Source: Ancistrus triradiatus (lineage: Eukaryota; Chordata; Actinopteri; Siluriformes; Loricariidae). From it: a stretch of 64,000 nt of DNA. The stretch lies in contig JAJAGP010000433.1 of assembly GCA_025084515.1 (NCBI GenBank), forward strand, positions 322,496 to 386,495, given 5' to 3'. The position numbers and the translations under genes are program-made. Shown in pieces: positions 11,270 through 23,083 of this stretch. The first letter of the stretch is position 1. The number at the start of each line of letters is the position of its first letter. Below the pieces are notes generated by a model. It saw only the letters and a program-made list of their open reading frames with translations. It had not been told where the DNA came from and searched no databases.

Positions 11270-13570
11270 GACAGAGTTTTGATTTTGTACAAAGTTAGAA
11301 AAAGATATTGACACTTACCATGCCGTAAAGAGTAACTTCCTCAATTCAGTCCATATCCTGTTCCCATTAACTTTCTCTGCCTTTGCAATCAAGCAACTAA
11401 CAGAGTTTTTCCGAAATAATTTCTCAGTGTTGGTCTGGGAGTACCCCTTCCCTATATATTTTACTGCTTTTTCCTCCTTCAACATGCTCAGACTGGCTAG
11501 TTCAATCAATTATGTTGTGAGCAAGGAAAACACTGCATGTGCAGGACAAATGTGCCTCGGGGCCGGGCTTGAGAAACACTCAAATTGAGGGATTATAGGA
11601 TGTGTACAGGATGTGCCTTGTGACATTTCATGTCAATTGCCACATTGTGAGTCACTGTCAGCAGTTAGGATCTTTCGTTTGATGTTTAAATTGTTTATAA
11701 GAGTTGTATAGTATACCAAAAAATATTAATAGGATACCAAATTAGTACATCAAAAGTAGTAAATTCAGAAATCAACCCTGCTGGTAATAAATGAAGAACA
11801 GGTATTACATTCATGGCCTTGTCCTTTTTGTAAACATTGCCTTAATAGGTTTAAGAGCAGCAGATGAGGTCATTATTTCAAAATAAGACTATCCCTTTAC
11901 ATGCAAACAGATGTGTGTACATGGGTTTAAAGGTACATGATGACTGGAAGCAAAGCTTTTACCAGTAATCCCTAACTTTCCTTACTCGCGTTACTTAGAC
12001 AATATCCTTAAGGCATAACCTGTAAGATATTTTAAAAATTCATCACTTTATGCACTTTTGTAAAACGCTGAACAGCTTATAAAAGGACATGAATGCAGCA
12101 GTTACACTAGAATATTTTGGACACTAGAAATTTGGTAAATTAGACTGGGGTAAAGAACACATAAATCTTAGCCACATTCAGGCACTGCATTCTTGAAATA
12201 GCTTCAGGAGCACATATGTAACTGATGTCACAAATGTAATTCTAAACCTCATCCTGGCTTTGTGTGTGGTTCACAGAGGTTTCCTGTTTACCATTCTTGG
12301 GTAACGCGAACAAGCATTTCGATACAAGACATCATAAATGACTTCCTTTTGTTGAAGTATTACTTAGCCACTTACAGTGTTTCTGATTCACCAAATAAAA
12401 TAGCAGTGGGAAACCTTTAAGACGATATCATTTGTATCAACTAGATCTAATCTTTATTACACATGAACACCATAATCAAAGTAGCCAACATGAATTACAT
12501 TTTTAGACCCAAAATTCTCTCCACCACCTCTATTTCATGCTTAATCCAGACTGTATCTAAGTACATGTTGATACTTGCCAGAACAAACTGCAACAAAACA
12601 GGACATGTATCAGAACTTAAAATACCCAACCTAATTTGATCATTTCAATCCCTTAGGTTAATTTACAGATGTTACACATAATGTTTCTCAGTGTTAAATA
12701 CTTGACCTAAAAGTATGGCTTACAATCAGAGTAATGCCTTTTCTCAACTGTAATTAGAATGTTGAAATTAATTTTGAGACTCAATGTTGAAATTAAGTTT
12801 GAGACCTGCTTGCACTCAGGATTACATTTCAGACGGTATGACATATTCATAAATCCAAATACTAACAAAAACATTTTATTAATATTCAAATTTATTATGG
12901 CATGATTCACAACGTGGTGTTATGGTGCAGCAAATAATCGCTGTCTACCTTAAGCTGTTTTTGAACTTCGTAGGCCACATGACATTTGTTAAACCCACTC
13001 ACAGTTTGAAAATGATTTAAATATGTATGTAATCAGTTAGGTAAGACTAAGATGCCTCTTTACACACATAGGTAACATATGGATAAACACAATAGGTGGG
13101 TACCCATATTGTGATTTTGGTTTGTTTAGGTTGCTTTCTTTATTTCTTTATATGTTTATTTCCTTAAATATACTAGTATACATTATTGAAATAGTTATAC
13201 ATGTTTTATTTTGATTGTATTCATTGTATTGGCACCACCTGTTGGACTCATTTTCTTTTTAATTGAATGGCATCCCCAAATTCTTTATATACATGTGTGT
13301 AATACTAGTTATAAAGATTCAACTTCTTGTGACTGGTAACCAGAGACTGATAGCAAGCCCTAATTCATGATGTAATATGCTTTACAGTTGGGTTTAGATT
13401 TAAGTGTTGGTGCACAGTGCATTTTATCCAGATCTTTATAAATGCTCGCACAGCCTTTTCCAGTTTTCTCAAACTGATTGGTTTAGATTAACAAATTTTT
13501 TGTGCCATCACCTCTACAACCCACACCTCCAATAGCATCACGAATTATAACAGCTGCATAGTTTGGAGAA
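11270..13570. other. Intergenic or intronic sequence, nothing recognised
   Basis: AT-rich, with no convincing repeat ends and no coding frames above background. If the exon at 11030-11266 is real this is its first intron. Confidence 0.4.
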
Positions 13571-13576
13571 GGTTTG

Positions 13577-13755
13577 TGTTTTTTTTCCAGACAGGCTTAT
13601 AAATGATTAATCAATAGAAAGTATATTTGTTCATGTGTTATTGGTGTACAATTATGTCATGTATTTGTCTATTATCATGATTTGGATGAAAATTGGATTA
13701 TATCCAGAAATCAAGGTAATTCATAAGGACTGACAAACTTTTACAGCTAATGGCA

Positions 13756-13795
<40 letters not shown>

Positions 13796-14034
13796 TTTGG
13801 AGAAGTTGTTTAGCCCTGAGGTTCATATTTTTTTTTCCAGATGGGCTTATAAATGATTAATCAATGGAAATTATATTTGTTCATGTGTTATTAGTGTACA
13901 ACTACGTCATGTATTTTCATGTAATTTATTATTATGATTTGGATGAAGTTCAGATTATATTCAGAAATCCAGGTAATCATATCATAAGGTATCATAAGGG
14001 TTCACAAACCGGTTACAACTAATGATAATGTTTC

Positions 14035-14087
<53 letters not shown>

Positions 14088-14088
14088 A
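13577..14088. repeat. Tandem duplication of a ~215-255 bp unit, each ending in (TC)n
   Basis: Unit 1 (13577-13792) and unit 2 (13826-14088) both start with an oligo-T plus 'ccaga' tract. They then share 'ggcttataaatgattaatca' and 'atttgttcatgtgttatt', and both end in a TC dinucleotide run (13758-13792 and 14035-14088). Divergence is moderate, with small indels. The duplication lies about 500 bp upstream of the KIAA0040-like start codon, where each T-rich tract plus CCAG could resemble a splice acceptor. Confidence 0.85.
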
Positions 14089-14582
14089 TCAGAATGCCCT
14101 CATTCCATCATTTCTGGAAGAGACATATTAGGGAATAAGCTGGAGATGGAAGCTCCCGAGGGAGGACAACAAACCCACTGCATTTATGTATAACCAATGT
14201 CTCTACTGTCCCTCTTATCACGGCATAGCGACCACCAAGAAAGGCTCATAAACAATCGTTTGGCTGCAGGCTTATGATTTTGAGTCAGGATCAAGCTTGT
14301 GATGTGCATCAATCTCTAAACTGTTCATCCCTCATTCAGTAACAATAGAACATATGTGACACTTCCTTAGGATGGCACATTTACTTACGTATATGAGTAG
14401 AATAAGACAACCTACACGTAAGAAGAAATTTAAGATTCTAGTGAGCGTCCTAAATTGAGATTGGAATTCATCTTCCAGACGAGTGGATTAGCCATCTTCT
14501 TTCAATCAAACAATACATTTTTTACAAAGAATATTTCTGGATTAAACTGTAGCTGGCTTTCTGAAGGAACCTCCATTGCATC

Positions 14583-14921
14583 ATGCAAGAACATATTGCT
14601 GGCTTCTTCAATGATATGTGGAAGTTCGTGAGTACCAAGCACAATGAGGGCATTTACAACACAATTTGTCTGGTTGTGCTTCTCACACTGCCACTAGCTG
14701 TTTTCATCACCTCCCTGGCCGTATGCTGCCACTGCTGCTGTTCCTCTCATGATGGAGGATGTAGGCGCTGCTGCTACAGCAATGACGCCATCATCACAGG
14801 ATCACGGGCTGAAAAGAAGAAGAAGAAAAAGAAGAATGGCAGCCATAAAGAGGAGGACTTGTGGATTTCTGTCAAAACAGATCCAATGATTCAAGACAGA
14901 TTGACTCTCTCCATGGTATAA
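14583..14921 (+). CDS. kiaa0040: KIAA0040-like small membrane protein
   Basis: This 112-residue protein has an N-terminal amphipathic stretch (FFNDMWKFVSTKH, 8-20), 'GIYNTICL' (23-30) leading into a hydrophobic membrane segment (about 24-47), a Cys-rich cluster (48-64), a Lys run (78-84) and an acidic 'EEDLWIS' motif (90-96). That order and these motifs match vertebrate KIAA0040 as I recall it, which is about 100 residues with the coding part in one exon; its function is not established. The ATG at 14583 is the first in frame that keeps the conserved N-terminus, and the stop is TAA at 14919. A possible splice acceptor ('tcttccag') lies about 100 bp upstream. Convergent neighbour: the tenascin gene whose stop is at 33994, as I recall for human TNN and KIAA0040. 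The extra Cys-rich insert (57-64) looks fish-specific, by inference. Topology is untested: there is no signal peptide, so a single-pass protein with a cytosolic Lys-rich tail is likely. Confidence 0.85.
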   Translation: MQEHIAGFFNDMWKFVSTKHNEGIYNTICLVVLLTLPLAVFITSLAVCCHCCCSSHDGGCRRCCYSNDAIITGSRAEKKKKKKKNGSHKEEDLWISVKTDPMIQDRLTLSMV

Positions 14922-15092
14922 GACAGCCATCTTATAGGTAGATATTTATGTATGTTTAGTCAAGACAACTAGACATGTTATAATACTTAAGAAGTTACAC
15001 CACTTCATGAGATTTTAGGACTATATGACAAGAGCTGGTACCTTAAGTAAGTAGTACCAGACTGCCAGAATGAACTGTGTGTGCATGTGATT

Positions 15093-15400
15093 TATACTAT
15101 GTGGCCAAATATATGTAGACAACACCACTCATTAGTGAACTCTGTTATTTTAACTCACAGAGCAGAGAGGCATGGACTCTGTATAGACTAACAGTGGCAA
15201 ATAAATGGTTTGCCAGCTTTGAAGGAGAACTTGGCTGGCTTACAAATACCCCTGACCTTAACCTATCAGGCACATTTAGGATGAATTGGAATGACACCAG
15301 TGGGTCAAGGCGTATGGCCCTCACAGCCAATTTTACAAAATCTAGTTTATGGATGTCATTTTTGTGTATCCATGAATGTTTGGCTATATAGTGTATAATT
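15093..15400. mobile_element. Internally deleted Tc1-like element, family D (MITE-like)
   Basis: The left end 'atactatgtggccaaa' and right end 'tttggctatatagtgtat' are imperfect inverted repeats of the widespread fish Tc1-like type. Between them, 'cccctgaccttaacc' and 'ggatgaattggaa' are fragments of the transposase 3' region. The element is only about 300 bp and has lost the rest of the enzyme. Confidence 0.75.
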
Positions 15401-15619
15401 GTTTAAGTGCTCAAATCTTTCTTACACATAATCCATCCATACACAGTGCACGAGACAATCACTAATTTGATTTCTAATAATGATATTTCACCAGTGAGCA
15501 TTTCATACATGTGTTGACATCTCTATCACGGACACAACCTGAAGGGTGATTATCATGTTTTGAAAGAGCCATACTACCACAAATATTTTTTTTTACCTAT
15601 AGTACAAAAAATCGAATAT

Positions 15620-16275
15620 CAGGACCACCACAGATCTGGTACTATTTGGATGGTCGATCATTCTCAGCACTGCAGTGACATTGATGTAGTGGTGGTGTGT
15701 TAGTGTGCGTTGAGCTGCTATGATTCAATCAGACACAGCAGTGCTGCTGGAGTTTTAACATACTGCTCAATGTTCAGACATTCACAGTTTTGCTCCACTT
15801 TGTAGATGTAAAGTAAGAGACAGTAGTTCATCTGTTGCTGCACAGCTTGTGTTAGTCATCATCTAATCCTTCATCAGTGCTCACATAATTCTGCCTACAG
15901 GATGCTTTTTGGCTGGTAGCCTATTTTCAGTCTAGCAGTGATGCTGAGGTGGTTTAAAACTCCAGTAGCAATGCTGTGTTTGATCCACTCATATCAATTC
16001 AACATACACTACCACATACATCATCACCACATCAATGTCAGTGTAGTACTGAGAATGATCCACCACTCAGATAGTACCTGATCTGTGGTGGTCATGGTCT
16101 GACGATCAGAGAACAGAGTAATGCAGACTAACAAAGTATGTAGAGAAACAGATGGACTACAGTCTGTAATTGTAGAACTACAAAGTGCAACAACCAAAAT
16201 AAACCTTAAATAATGAATAAGCAGAACATAAACTGAAAAAAACAGACTGTTTAAGACTTTTGCACAGTATTGCAT
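15620..16275 (-). mobile_element. Fold-back repeat element with long imperfect inverted arms
   Basis: The arm at 15623-15708 ('ggaccaccacagatctggta', 'cattctcagcactgcagtg') is repeated in inverted form at 16011-16098. Smaller inverted matches inside ('cagcagtgctgctggagttt' against 'aaactccagtagcaatgct') extend the foldback. Outside the right arm, 'gacttttgcacagtattg' (about 16247) is a transposon-like terminus. Relatives are at 32600-32945 and 47055-47285. No transposase is present, so the element is non-autonomous. Confidence 0.7.
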
Positions 16276-17990
16276 TATCTAAACAATTCTGTGAACTGAG
16301 TTCAAAATATCCATGTTAAGTTTATATACGGTCATTCTTGTAAAACAAAATACATTTTATGGAGGAGTACTAGACGTGTTCATGTGGAAATATGCTTGTA
16401 TGTAAACTAGTCACATCCAGATTAATATGACATTTTAAGGTGGGAAAATAAATGAACATGTTTCAAACTATCATATTGAGATATGGAAGCAAATTAATTA
16501 ATTCAAGTTTGTTTCATCGTGAACGTTGCTGTTTCTTTCTTGATAATCTGAATTTTCATAAACATGTTTTTTTTTAAGTGAGAATCACTGTAAATAAGCC
16601 ACAAGCTGATGTAGATTTTCACAATTTTCTCAATTATCACAGAAATAAAGATATTTTTGTAGGTGCTGTTTCTTTGTTTGTTTGTTTTTAAACATATGTC
16701 ATTTTGTCGTCTGGCTAAGATCATATACATCATTTCATACCTATATACTGTAGTACAATTTGGACAGAAGATTCACAGAAACCTTCTCACAGTTGCAAAG
16801 GGTATTTCCTTCATATTTATTTTTGGGTAATAAGTGACAGGGGTGAGTAAAACATTTCAAACAACAGTTTTAAACATCAGCATGAGCACGCCAGTTGTTC
16901 TGCAACTGCAGATACGTAGGCGGTAGTGAGTAAGTGACTGAGTATTTCCAGACATGGAAACAGAAATCGGTCTCTGTTTAAGGGCCAAGCACTGTGATGG
17001 AGCAACCTGGGTTGTAACCATAACTGTAATCCACCTACGGCTTGGATTCCTCCACCCAAACAAACACTCCTTGTTTTGCCTTGGCTCTGGCTCCTGCTAC
17101 CTCAGGAAGAGGAAAAAATTACAAATTCCACAGAAAGCACAGTCTCAGCACAGTACTGAGACTACAGTGAGACTGAAGGTTGAACACAGTAGAATGTTTC
17201 AACCATTTCCACATATACAGTAATATCTACAAACACCATGTTTACACCAATTTTAGCCTTTAGAATAAACTAAGTCATTTGCTTTATTACTTATTTTAGC
17301 TGAGTTATTATAAAATGTTATAATATAGTAAAAGTACACTATATGTATAAAATAAGGAACCAATACAAACAGTCTTGATGATCTAATGGTTACTGAATTA
17401 TACTACCCAGAAGATGAACAGACCTGCCTTCACTGGGTTAAAATTCTAATAACCTTTCCCACAAGCTTGACCAAGGATTAAGCGCATAAGAAAATTAAAT
17501 AATTAATGAATTAATGAATGTTAGATAATTTTAGGGAAAATCAGCTGAAATAAAAATGTATTAAAAAAGAACTTCCATCCAAACTTGATCACATATACAC
17601 AAAATGTGTGCTGCAAACCCAGTTGAGCCTGTGTAGATAAGTGATATTTAAAATAAAACAAATAAATTTCAAATAGTGGTGTACCGATGATTTATTTTTA
17701 TTTATTATTTGGGTAAATGTTTGGTGAGAAAACGTTAACAATTGAAAATAGATTGGCCAATCAAGGATCCTCTCACTATTACCTCTAAAGCCTAGATGCA
17801 GCCCACATATCTGGCAAGCAAAATGCACAGCAACATTGTATATGCCATCCCTTGTTATGCCCCTCATTAGCAACACCCTGTAATGCAAGTAAAAGTGTGG
17901 TGCCATGTAATTGCAGGTGAGACATGGGTTAGTGGTAACTATGCAATGTTTGTTTAAGCAGCATCCAGGAAAGGCTGAGTCTTTGATGAG
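16276..17990. other. Intergenic, nothing recognised
   Basis: AT-rich, with several short ORFs but no domain or conserved start context. The longest (17993-17589, -) has no recognisable motif. Confidence 0.45.
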
Positions 17991-17995
17991 CAAAA

Positions 17996-18590
17996 ATGGC
18001 TCAGGGATCTCCAGTTTGTCAACAAATGCGTAAGAAAATTATTGAAATGTTTAAAAACAATGTTCCTCAAAGAAAGATTGGAAGGGATTTGCATATTTCT
18101 CCCTTTACAGTGTATATATCATTAAACGAATCAAGGAATTTCAAACGAGGAATTTCAGTGCGTAAAGGCCAAGAGTGCAAACTTAAGCTGAACTGCATCA
18201 AGAACTGCCATTCAACAATAGCTGATATAACCACATGGGTTAAGTGATTACTTTGGCAAACCTTTGACAAGAACTACAATACAGAGTTACTGTACATTCA
18301 CAAATGCCACTTAAAACATTGCTGTGCAAAAAGAAGCCTCGTGTTAACCATGTCCTGAAGTGGTGTCGACTTCTTTGGGCTCGGAGGCATCTGGTAGGGA
18401 CCATCACGCAGTGCCTTGTGGTCAGATGTATCAGTATTCCAGGTTTTTGGTCCTAAGACACTCTAGAAGAAAGACCATCCAGACTGTTATATCAGGTTCA
18501 TATTGTCTGCAATGAAATAAAAGTCAAAGTAAATGTAAGAAACAATATGCATTTTTCATACTGACCCAACTTTTCCTGATTTGGGGTTGT
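17996..18590 (+). mobile_element. Tc1-like relic, family E
   Basis: The frame from 17996 to 18247 (83 codons) has helix-turn-helix character ('RKKIIEMFKNNVPQRKIGRD' then 'HISPFTVY'), typical of the N-terminal DNA-binding region of Tc1-like transposases. It runs into stops. The sequence then jumps to 'gaccatccagactgttat' and ends with 'cccaacttttcctgatttgg' near 18580. The catalytic core is deleted. Confidence 0.65.
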
Positions 18591-18599
18591 GGAATGTAG

Positions 18600-20170
18600 G
18601 GTAAAGTTAATGGGTTTGTTGTTAGGAACTACATCAAACCCATTAAAGCCAACAAAGCCACACAGTTTGTGTTTAGGATATTTGGTTAGGTCCCTATGTG
18701 TGCGTGGGTGTGTGTGTATGTATGTGAGTTTTTACGCTTTTGCATCCAGTTGGAAGCCCCTCTACTTAAAACCTTGTTCTATGCACCTGGGAAGATCAGG
18801 TGGATCCAGATCAAGTACAGACTAATCCAAAAGTAACACTGCCATGCGTATGCACTGTATACTGGGACACTATGCTGTATCACAGTATGCCGTTTCAAAC
18901 ACAGCCAGCATAATTTATCATCTATCTACTCCTATTTGGTCTAAACATGCAATGTGCAGCCAAAAATAGCTGTGGTTTGAATTTGTTTACAGGTATATCA
19001 ACAAGAAAATCCCAGACTAATTTTTGAAAATCAATTTGTTTCAACAACCTAAAGTTTGTATATGACCTGACCGTGAACCACTGCTCCTGGACAAATCTGG
19101 ATCAATTCTGGTCACTCTTTTAATTCAAGTGTTAATACTGCAAGCTTTGCAAAGAAATGATACCTCTTTCTTTCTTCACTCATAGCCAATGTGCCAGTTT
19201 CTGAGGAATACTCCTGAAACTGATATAGGCCAGCCTTTGAAATAGTGCTAATGTTCAAGCACAGTGCAAGTCTCAGAAATGTCACTATGTGGAAATGAGT
19301 TGAGATATTATTTTTAACAGAAAAAAAAAACAGTGTATAGATTTTTTTTCTCCAGCAGCTCATTTCAAAAAGTTGTAAAGGCAGTAGTGACTGGAAAAGT
19401 TCTCTCCAGTAAGAATCCTCTAACCTCACCTCAGAGCTCTAAAAGCAACCCAACACACACCATGCGCCACTAGACAGCAGCTGATAGAGTTCTGATCCCA
19501 ACTCCTGAAAGAGCTGCTTCAAAAACCACAGACTTAGATTTTTATTTTTTATGGAAAACAATCAGATTCATCCACAATTGTTGGAGTCTGGCATTTTTAC
19601 AGCTGCAAGGGCTTGATTGTGCACCATGCAGCAGATCACACAGTGGTGACTTGCACTTTCATTACAAGCCCAATATGTCATATCTTGTGCACCATCTACA
19701 CTCGCTCACCCACTCACACACATACAACACACTTCCAGTGAATCTCACAAATGAGAAGCTGAGTGCAAGTGGCAGTCTGCAGAAAATATTGTCAAAGCAA
19801 TAGTCATTGATCTCTCTTCAACAAATCTATTGTTCAGCAGTAGTACACTAGGCATGAGTAGTTTTATCAAATGTATTAAGAGCATATAAACTCACTTTAA
19901 GCCTAGTAATCACCTGCTTTACAACATATCTCACTATATGTGGTGAGAGTAAACAAAAGTGGTCTGACACTTTTTTCAATGCTAACTGTTGTGAAACAAT
20001 TTTCCCACACTATTTCGGAACTGTTGCTTTAGCACCTGAGAAGAAAACAGTTTCAGATGAGATATGTAGTTTAAATGTCACACAAGTCAGTGAAGAAACT
20101 AAAGGTATAAAGATTTTGTATATTAAAGCATGACAATAATTCTGAATATCTCAAATATCTCACAAATATC
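18600..20170. other. Intergenic, nothing recognised
   Basis: No coding or repeat structure that I can support. Confidence 0.45.
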
Positions 20171-20174
20171 TCAC

Positions 20175-21390
20175 AAATGAGACAAAAGTATTATAGCTGG
20201 TCATTTGTTATCCAACAATATTCAATTATCCAATATTACATATCTGTGAGTGGCAAAAGTATCTGAAACTCTAGGATTAGCAGATAATTTGAAGATGGCT
20301 TTGAATTGAGTCAGGTAATTTTAATAAACAAGTAAATGAGATGTGAATGGGAGCCTTTCTGTAAGTCTGATCTTTGCAACAGGTTTGTGGAAGTGCATAA
20401 TGGCACAAATAGGGAGATTTCTTAAAATTTTGGAAAAAGACTTGTTGATGTTCATCTTTTGGAAAAAGTTACAAGATCATCTCAAAATAGTTTGGGCTCC
20501 CCAATCCACAGTCACAAAAACTGTACAAATGCAGTACCATTGTTTCATTGGAATAGTCAACTAACAAAGACCCTATGGTAACTTCTAAGCAATAGAAGAT
20601 AAGATAAGATAAGATAAGATAGCCTTTTATTATCCCACAGGGGAAAATTTGTAGTATTACAGCAGCTTCCAAGTATACAAAAATTTAAAAAATACAGTGT
20701 TTGCACGTATGTACACATATTAGAAAGTAAGAAGGTTACAAAAAAAAAAAAAAAAGAAGGCCTCTCATACACTGGTGGTGAATGTTAATGTGAGTCCACC
20801 ATCAGGACAGCACTGAACAACAATGGTGTGCAAGGTAGGGTTACAAGAAAAAAGCCATTTCTCTTCAAAAAGAATATTCCTGCCCATCTACAGCTTACTA
20901 AAGATCACTTGAAGGCAATAGGAAAAAATGTATTGTGGATGCATGAGACCAAAATAAAATTTCTCTGCGTAAATGAGAAGCATTATGTCTGGAGAAAGGA
21001 AAACACTGCAGAAAAGCATATGAAACTTATGCAATCTCTGAAACACGTTGGTGGTAGTATCATGGTTTGAGGCTGTGTTGCTCCATCTGGACAAGGATCG
21101 CTGGCCATTATTTATGAAACAATGAATTCTATTACCAGAAAACTATACCAGAACATTCTAAAGGAACTTCTTCTCAAGGGAAAGTGGGTCATGCAAAAAG
21201 ACAACAACCCATAGCACACAAGTCATTCTACCACTTAAAAGCTAAAGAAGAAGAATATTAATTTTTTTTTTAATAGTCAAGTCAACGTCCTATTGATAGT
21301 CCAACATAAAGGTTATGGAAGCAGCTGAAGTGAAGTGAGCAGTTCAACCCAAATTTTAGCCCCAGAAAAGGCTGGCTGTGTTGTAAGATA
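20175..21390 (+). mobile_element. Old Tc1-like relic, family A, with a nested retroposon
   Basis: The order of landmarks follows family A: 'tgagtggcaaaagta' (20247), a start-like segment near 20399, 'tccacagtcacaaaaac' (20506), then after an insertion 'aaagatcacttgaaggc' (20899), 'ETKIKF' and 'GGSIMV' (about 20945-21070), and 'aagacaacaacccatagca' (21200). Many stops and frameshifts are present and no intact termini remain. Confidence 0.75.
20592..20756 (+). mobile_element. Short retroposed insertion with GATAA repeat and A-tail
   Basis: The insertion lies within the family A relic. It starts with GATAA repeats (20596-20622), continues with 'ccttttattatcccacaggg' (a motif seen at 3' ends of fish non-LTR elements) and ends in a run of about 15 A. 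'agaag' occurs on both sides and may be the target duplication. Confidence 0.6.
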
Positions 21391-21463
21391 AGTATAACCA
21401 GGATAGCACATAATCATGTGTTGTGACATCTTCATCTGCCACATCTACACATTTTGAATTTGT

Positions 21464-22769
21464 TTATTATTAAGGGAGAAAAAATTTAAACCTACATGAC
21501 CCTGTGTGAAAAAGTGATTTCCCCCCTTGTGAAAACATAACTAAACTATGGTTTATCACACCTGAGCTCACTGTCTCTAGCCACACCCAGGCCTGATTAT
21601 TGCCACACCTGTGCTCAATCAGGACATCACTTAAATAGGACCTGCCTGACAAAGTGAAGTACACCAAAAGATCCTTAAAGGCTGCACACCATGCCGAGAT
21701 CCAAAGAAATTCAAGAACTATTGAGAAAGAAAGTAATTAAGACCTATCAGTATGGACAGGGTTAAGAAGCCATTTTTAAAGATTTGGGACTCCAGCAAAC
21801 CACAGTGAGAGCCATTATCCACAAATGGCGAAGACATGGAACAGTGGTGAACCTTCCCAGGAGTGGCCGGCCAACCAAAATTACCCCAAGAGCGCAGAGA
21901 CGAGTCATCCAAGAGGTCACAAAAGACCCCACAACAACATCCAAAGAACTGCAGGCCTCACTTGTTTCAGTTAAGGTCAGTGTTCATGCCTCCACCATAA
22001 GAAAGAGACTGGGCAAAAATGGCCTGAATGGCAAATTTCCAAGACAAAAACCACTGCTGAGCAAAAAGAACAATAAACTCATCTCAATTTTTCCAGAACA
22101 CATTTTGATGATCCCCAAGACTTTTGGGAAAACATTCTGTGGACTGACGAGACAAAAGTTGAAACTCTTTGGAAGGTGTGTGTCCGATTACATCTGGCAT
22201 AAAAATAACACAGCATTTCAGAAAAAGAACATTATACCAACAGTAAAATATGGTGGTGGTAGTGTGATGGTCTGGGGCTGTTTTGCTGCTTCAGGACCTG
22301 GAATACTTGCTGTGATAAATGGAACTATGAATTCTGCTGTCTACCAAAAAATCCTGAAGGAGAATGCCCGGCCATCTGTTCATGACCTCAAGCTGAAACG
22401 AACTTGGGTTCTGCAGCAGGACACTGATCCAAAACACACCAGCAAGTCCACCTCTGAATGGCTGAAGAAAAACAAAATGAAGACTTTGGAGTGGCCTAGT
22501 CAGTGTCCTGACCTGAATCCTATTGATATGCTGTGGCATGACCTTTAAAAGGGCCGTTCATGCTCGAAAACCCTGGCTGAATTACAACAATTCTGCAAAG
22601 ATGAGTGGCCAAAATTCCTCCACAACGCTGTAAAAGACTCATTACAAGTTATTGCAAACGCTTGGTTGCAGTTGTTGCTGCTAAGGGTGGCCCAACTAGT
22701 TATTAGGTTTAGGAGGCAATCACTTTTTCACACAGTAGGTTTGGGTTTTTTTTTCTCCCTTAATAATAA
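21464..22769 (+). mobile_element. Tc1-like transposon, family B, near complete
   Basis: Inverted termini 'ttattattaagggag' (left) and its complement (right, about 22753-22769) enclose subterminal repeats 'gtgtgaaaaagtgattt' (21507) and 'caatcactttttcacac' (22718). The transposase begins at ATG 21691 and ends near 22700. This family is distinct from the 'cagtggtgcttgaaag' family found elsewhere in the window. Confidence 0.88.
21691..22700 (+). pseudogene. Tc1-like transposase, family B, broken
   Basis: The frame opens at ATG 21691 (MPRSKEIQELLRKKV) but meets TAA at codon 25 (21763). It then stays open to 22548. A paired-type DNA-binding region with 'RSGRPTKITPRA' is followed by the catalytic domain with 'GGGSVMVWGCFAASGP', 'LQQDTDPKHTS' (second catalytic Asp) and 'PDLNPIDMLW', where Asp replaces the usual third catalytic Glu. 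In the open frame the first catalytic Asp motif is lost between two compensating frameshifts (about 22085-22165): the WTDETK peptide is readable only in another frame. A further 1-bp shift at about 22546 cuts off the C-terminus. It cannot be an active enzyme. Confidence 0.88.
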
Positions 22770-22959
22770 GCTTCTTCATTTAAAAACTGCATTTTGTGTT
22801 TACTTGTTTTGTCAATATTTAAATTGGTTTGATGTTCCAAAACACTTAAGTGTGACAAACCTGTAAAACAAATAGGATTAGTCAACATAGAAAAGTGAGT
22901 TGACATTCAGGGAATGGCTATAGAAAATACCCCCTAAGTGAAAATATCTACATTTAGGG

Positions 22960-23083
22960 AAATACATAAAAAGTCCATGGGAACATGATATCATGGATTC
23001 AAATGGAATCAAAGTCTGCCTCTGCCAAGAAATTAAGATGGGTCATCACTGGATCTCCCAGCAGGACAATGATCGAAAACATA
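22960..23083 (+). mobile_element. Left half of an older Tc1-like relic (family F) split by family A
   Basis: 'tggatctcccagcaggacaa' (23048) and 'tgatcgaaaacata' (23070) code for a DND-x-KH-like transposase core segment. The reading resumes after the 23084-24702 element with 'caacaaaaaaatggtttac' (24715) and 'gaacacaaaatcaagct' (24734), the expected next segment of such a transposase. Confidence 0.6.

Noticed and set aside
17589..17993. 134-codon minus ORF
   Set aside because: No recognisable domain, biased residues from AT-rich DNA, and adjacent to a transposon relic; nothing supports expression.
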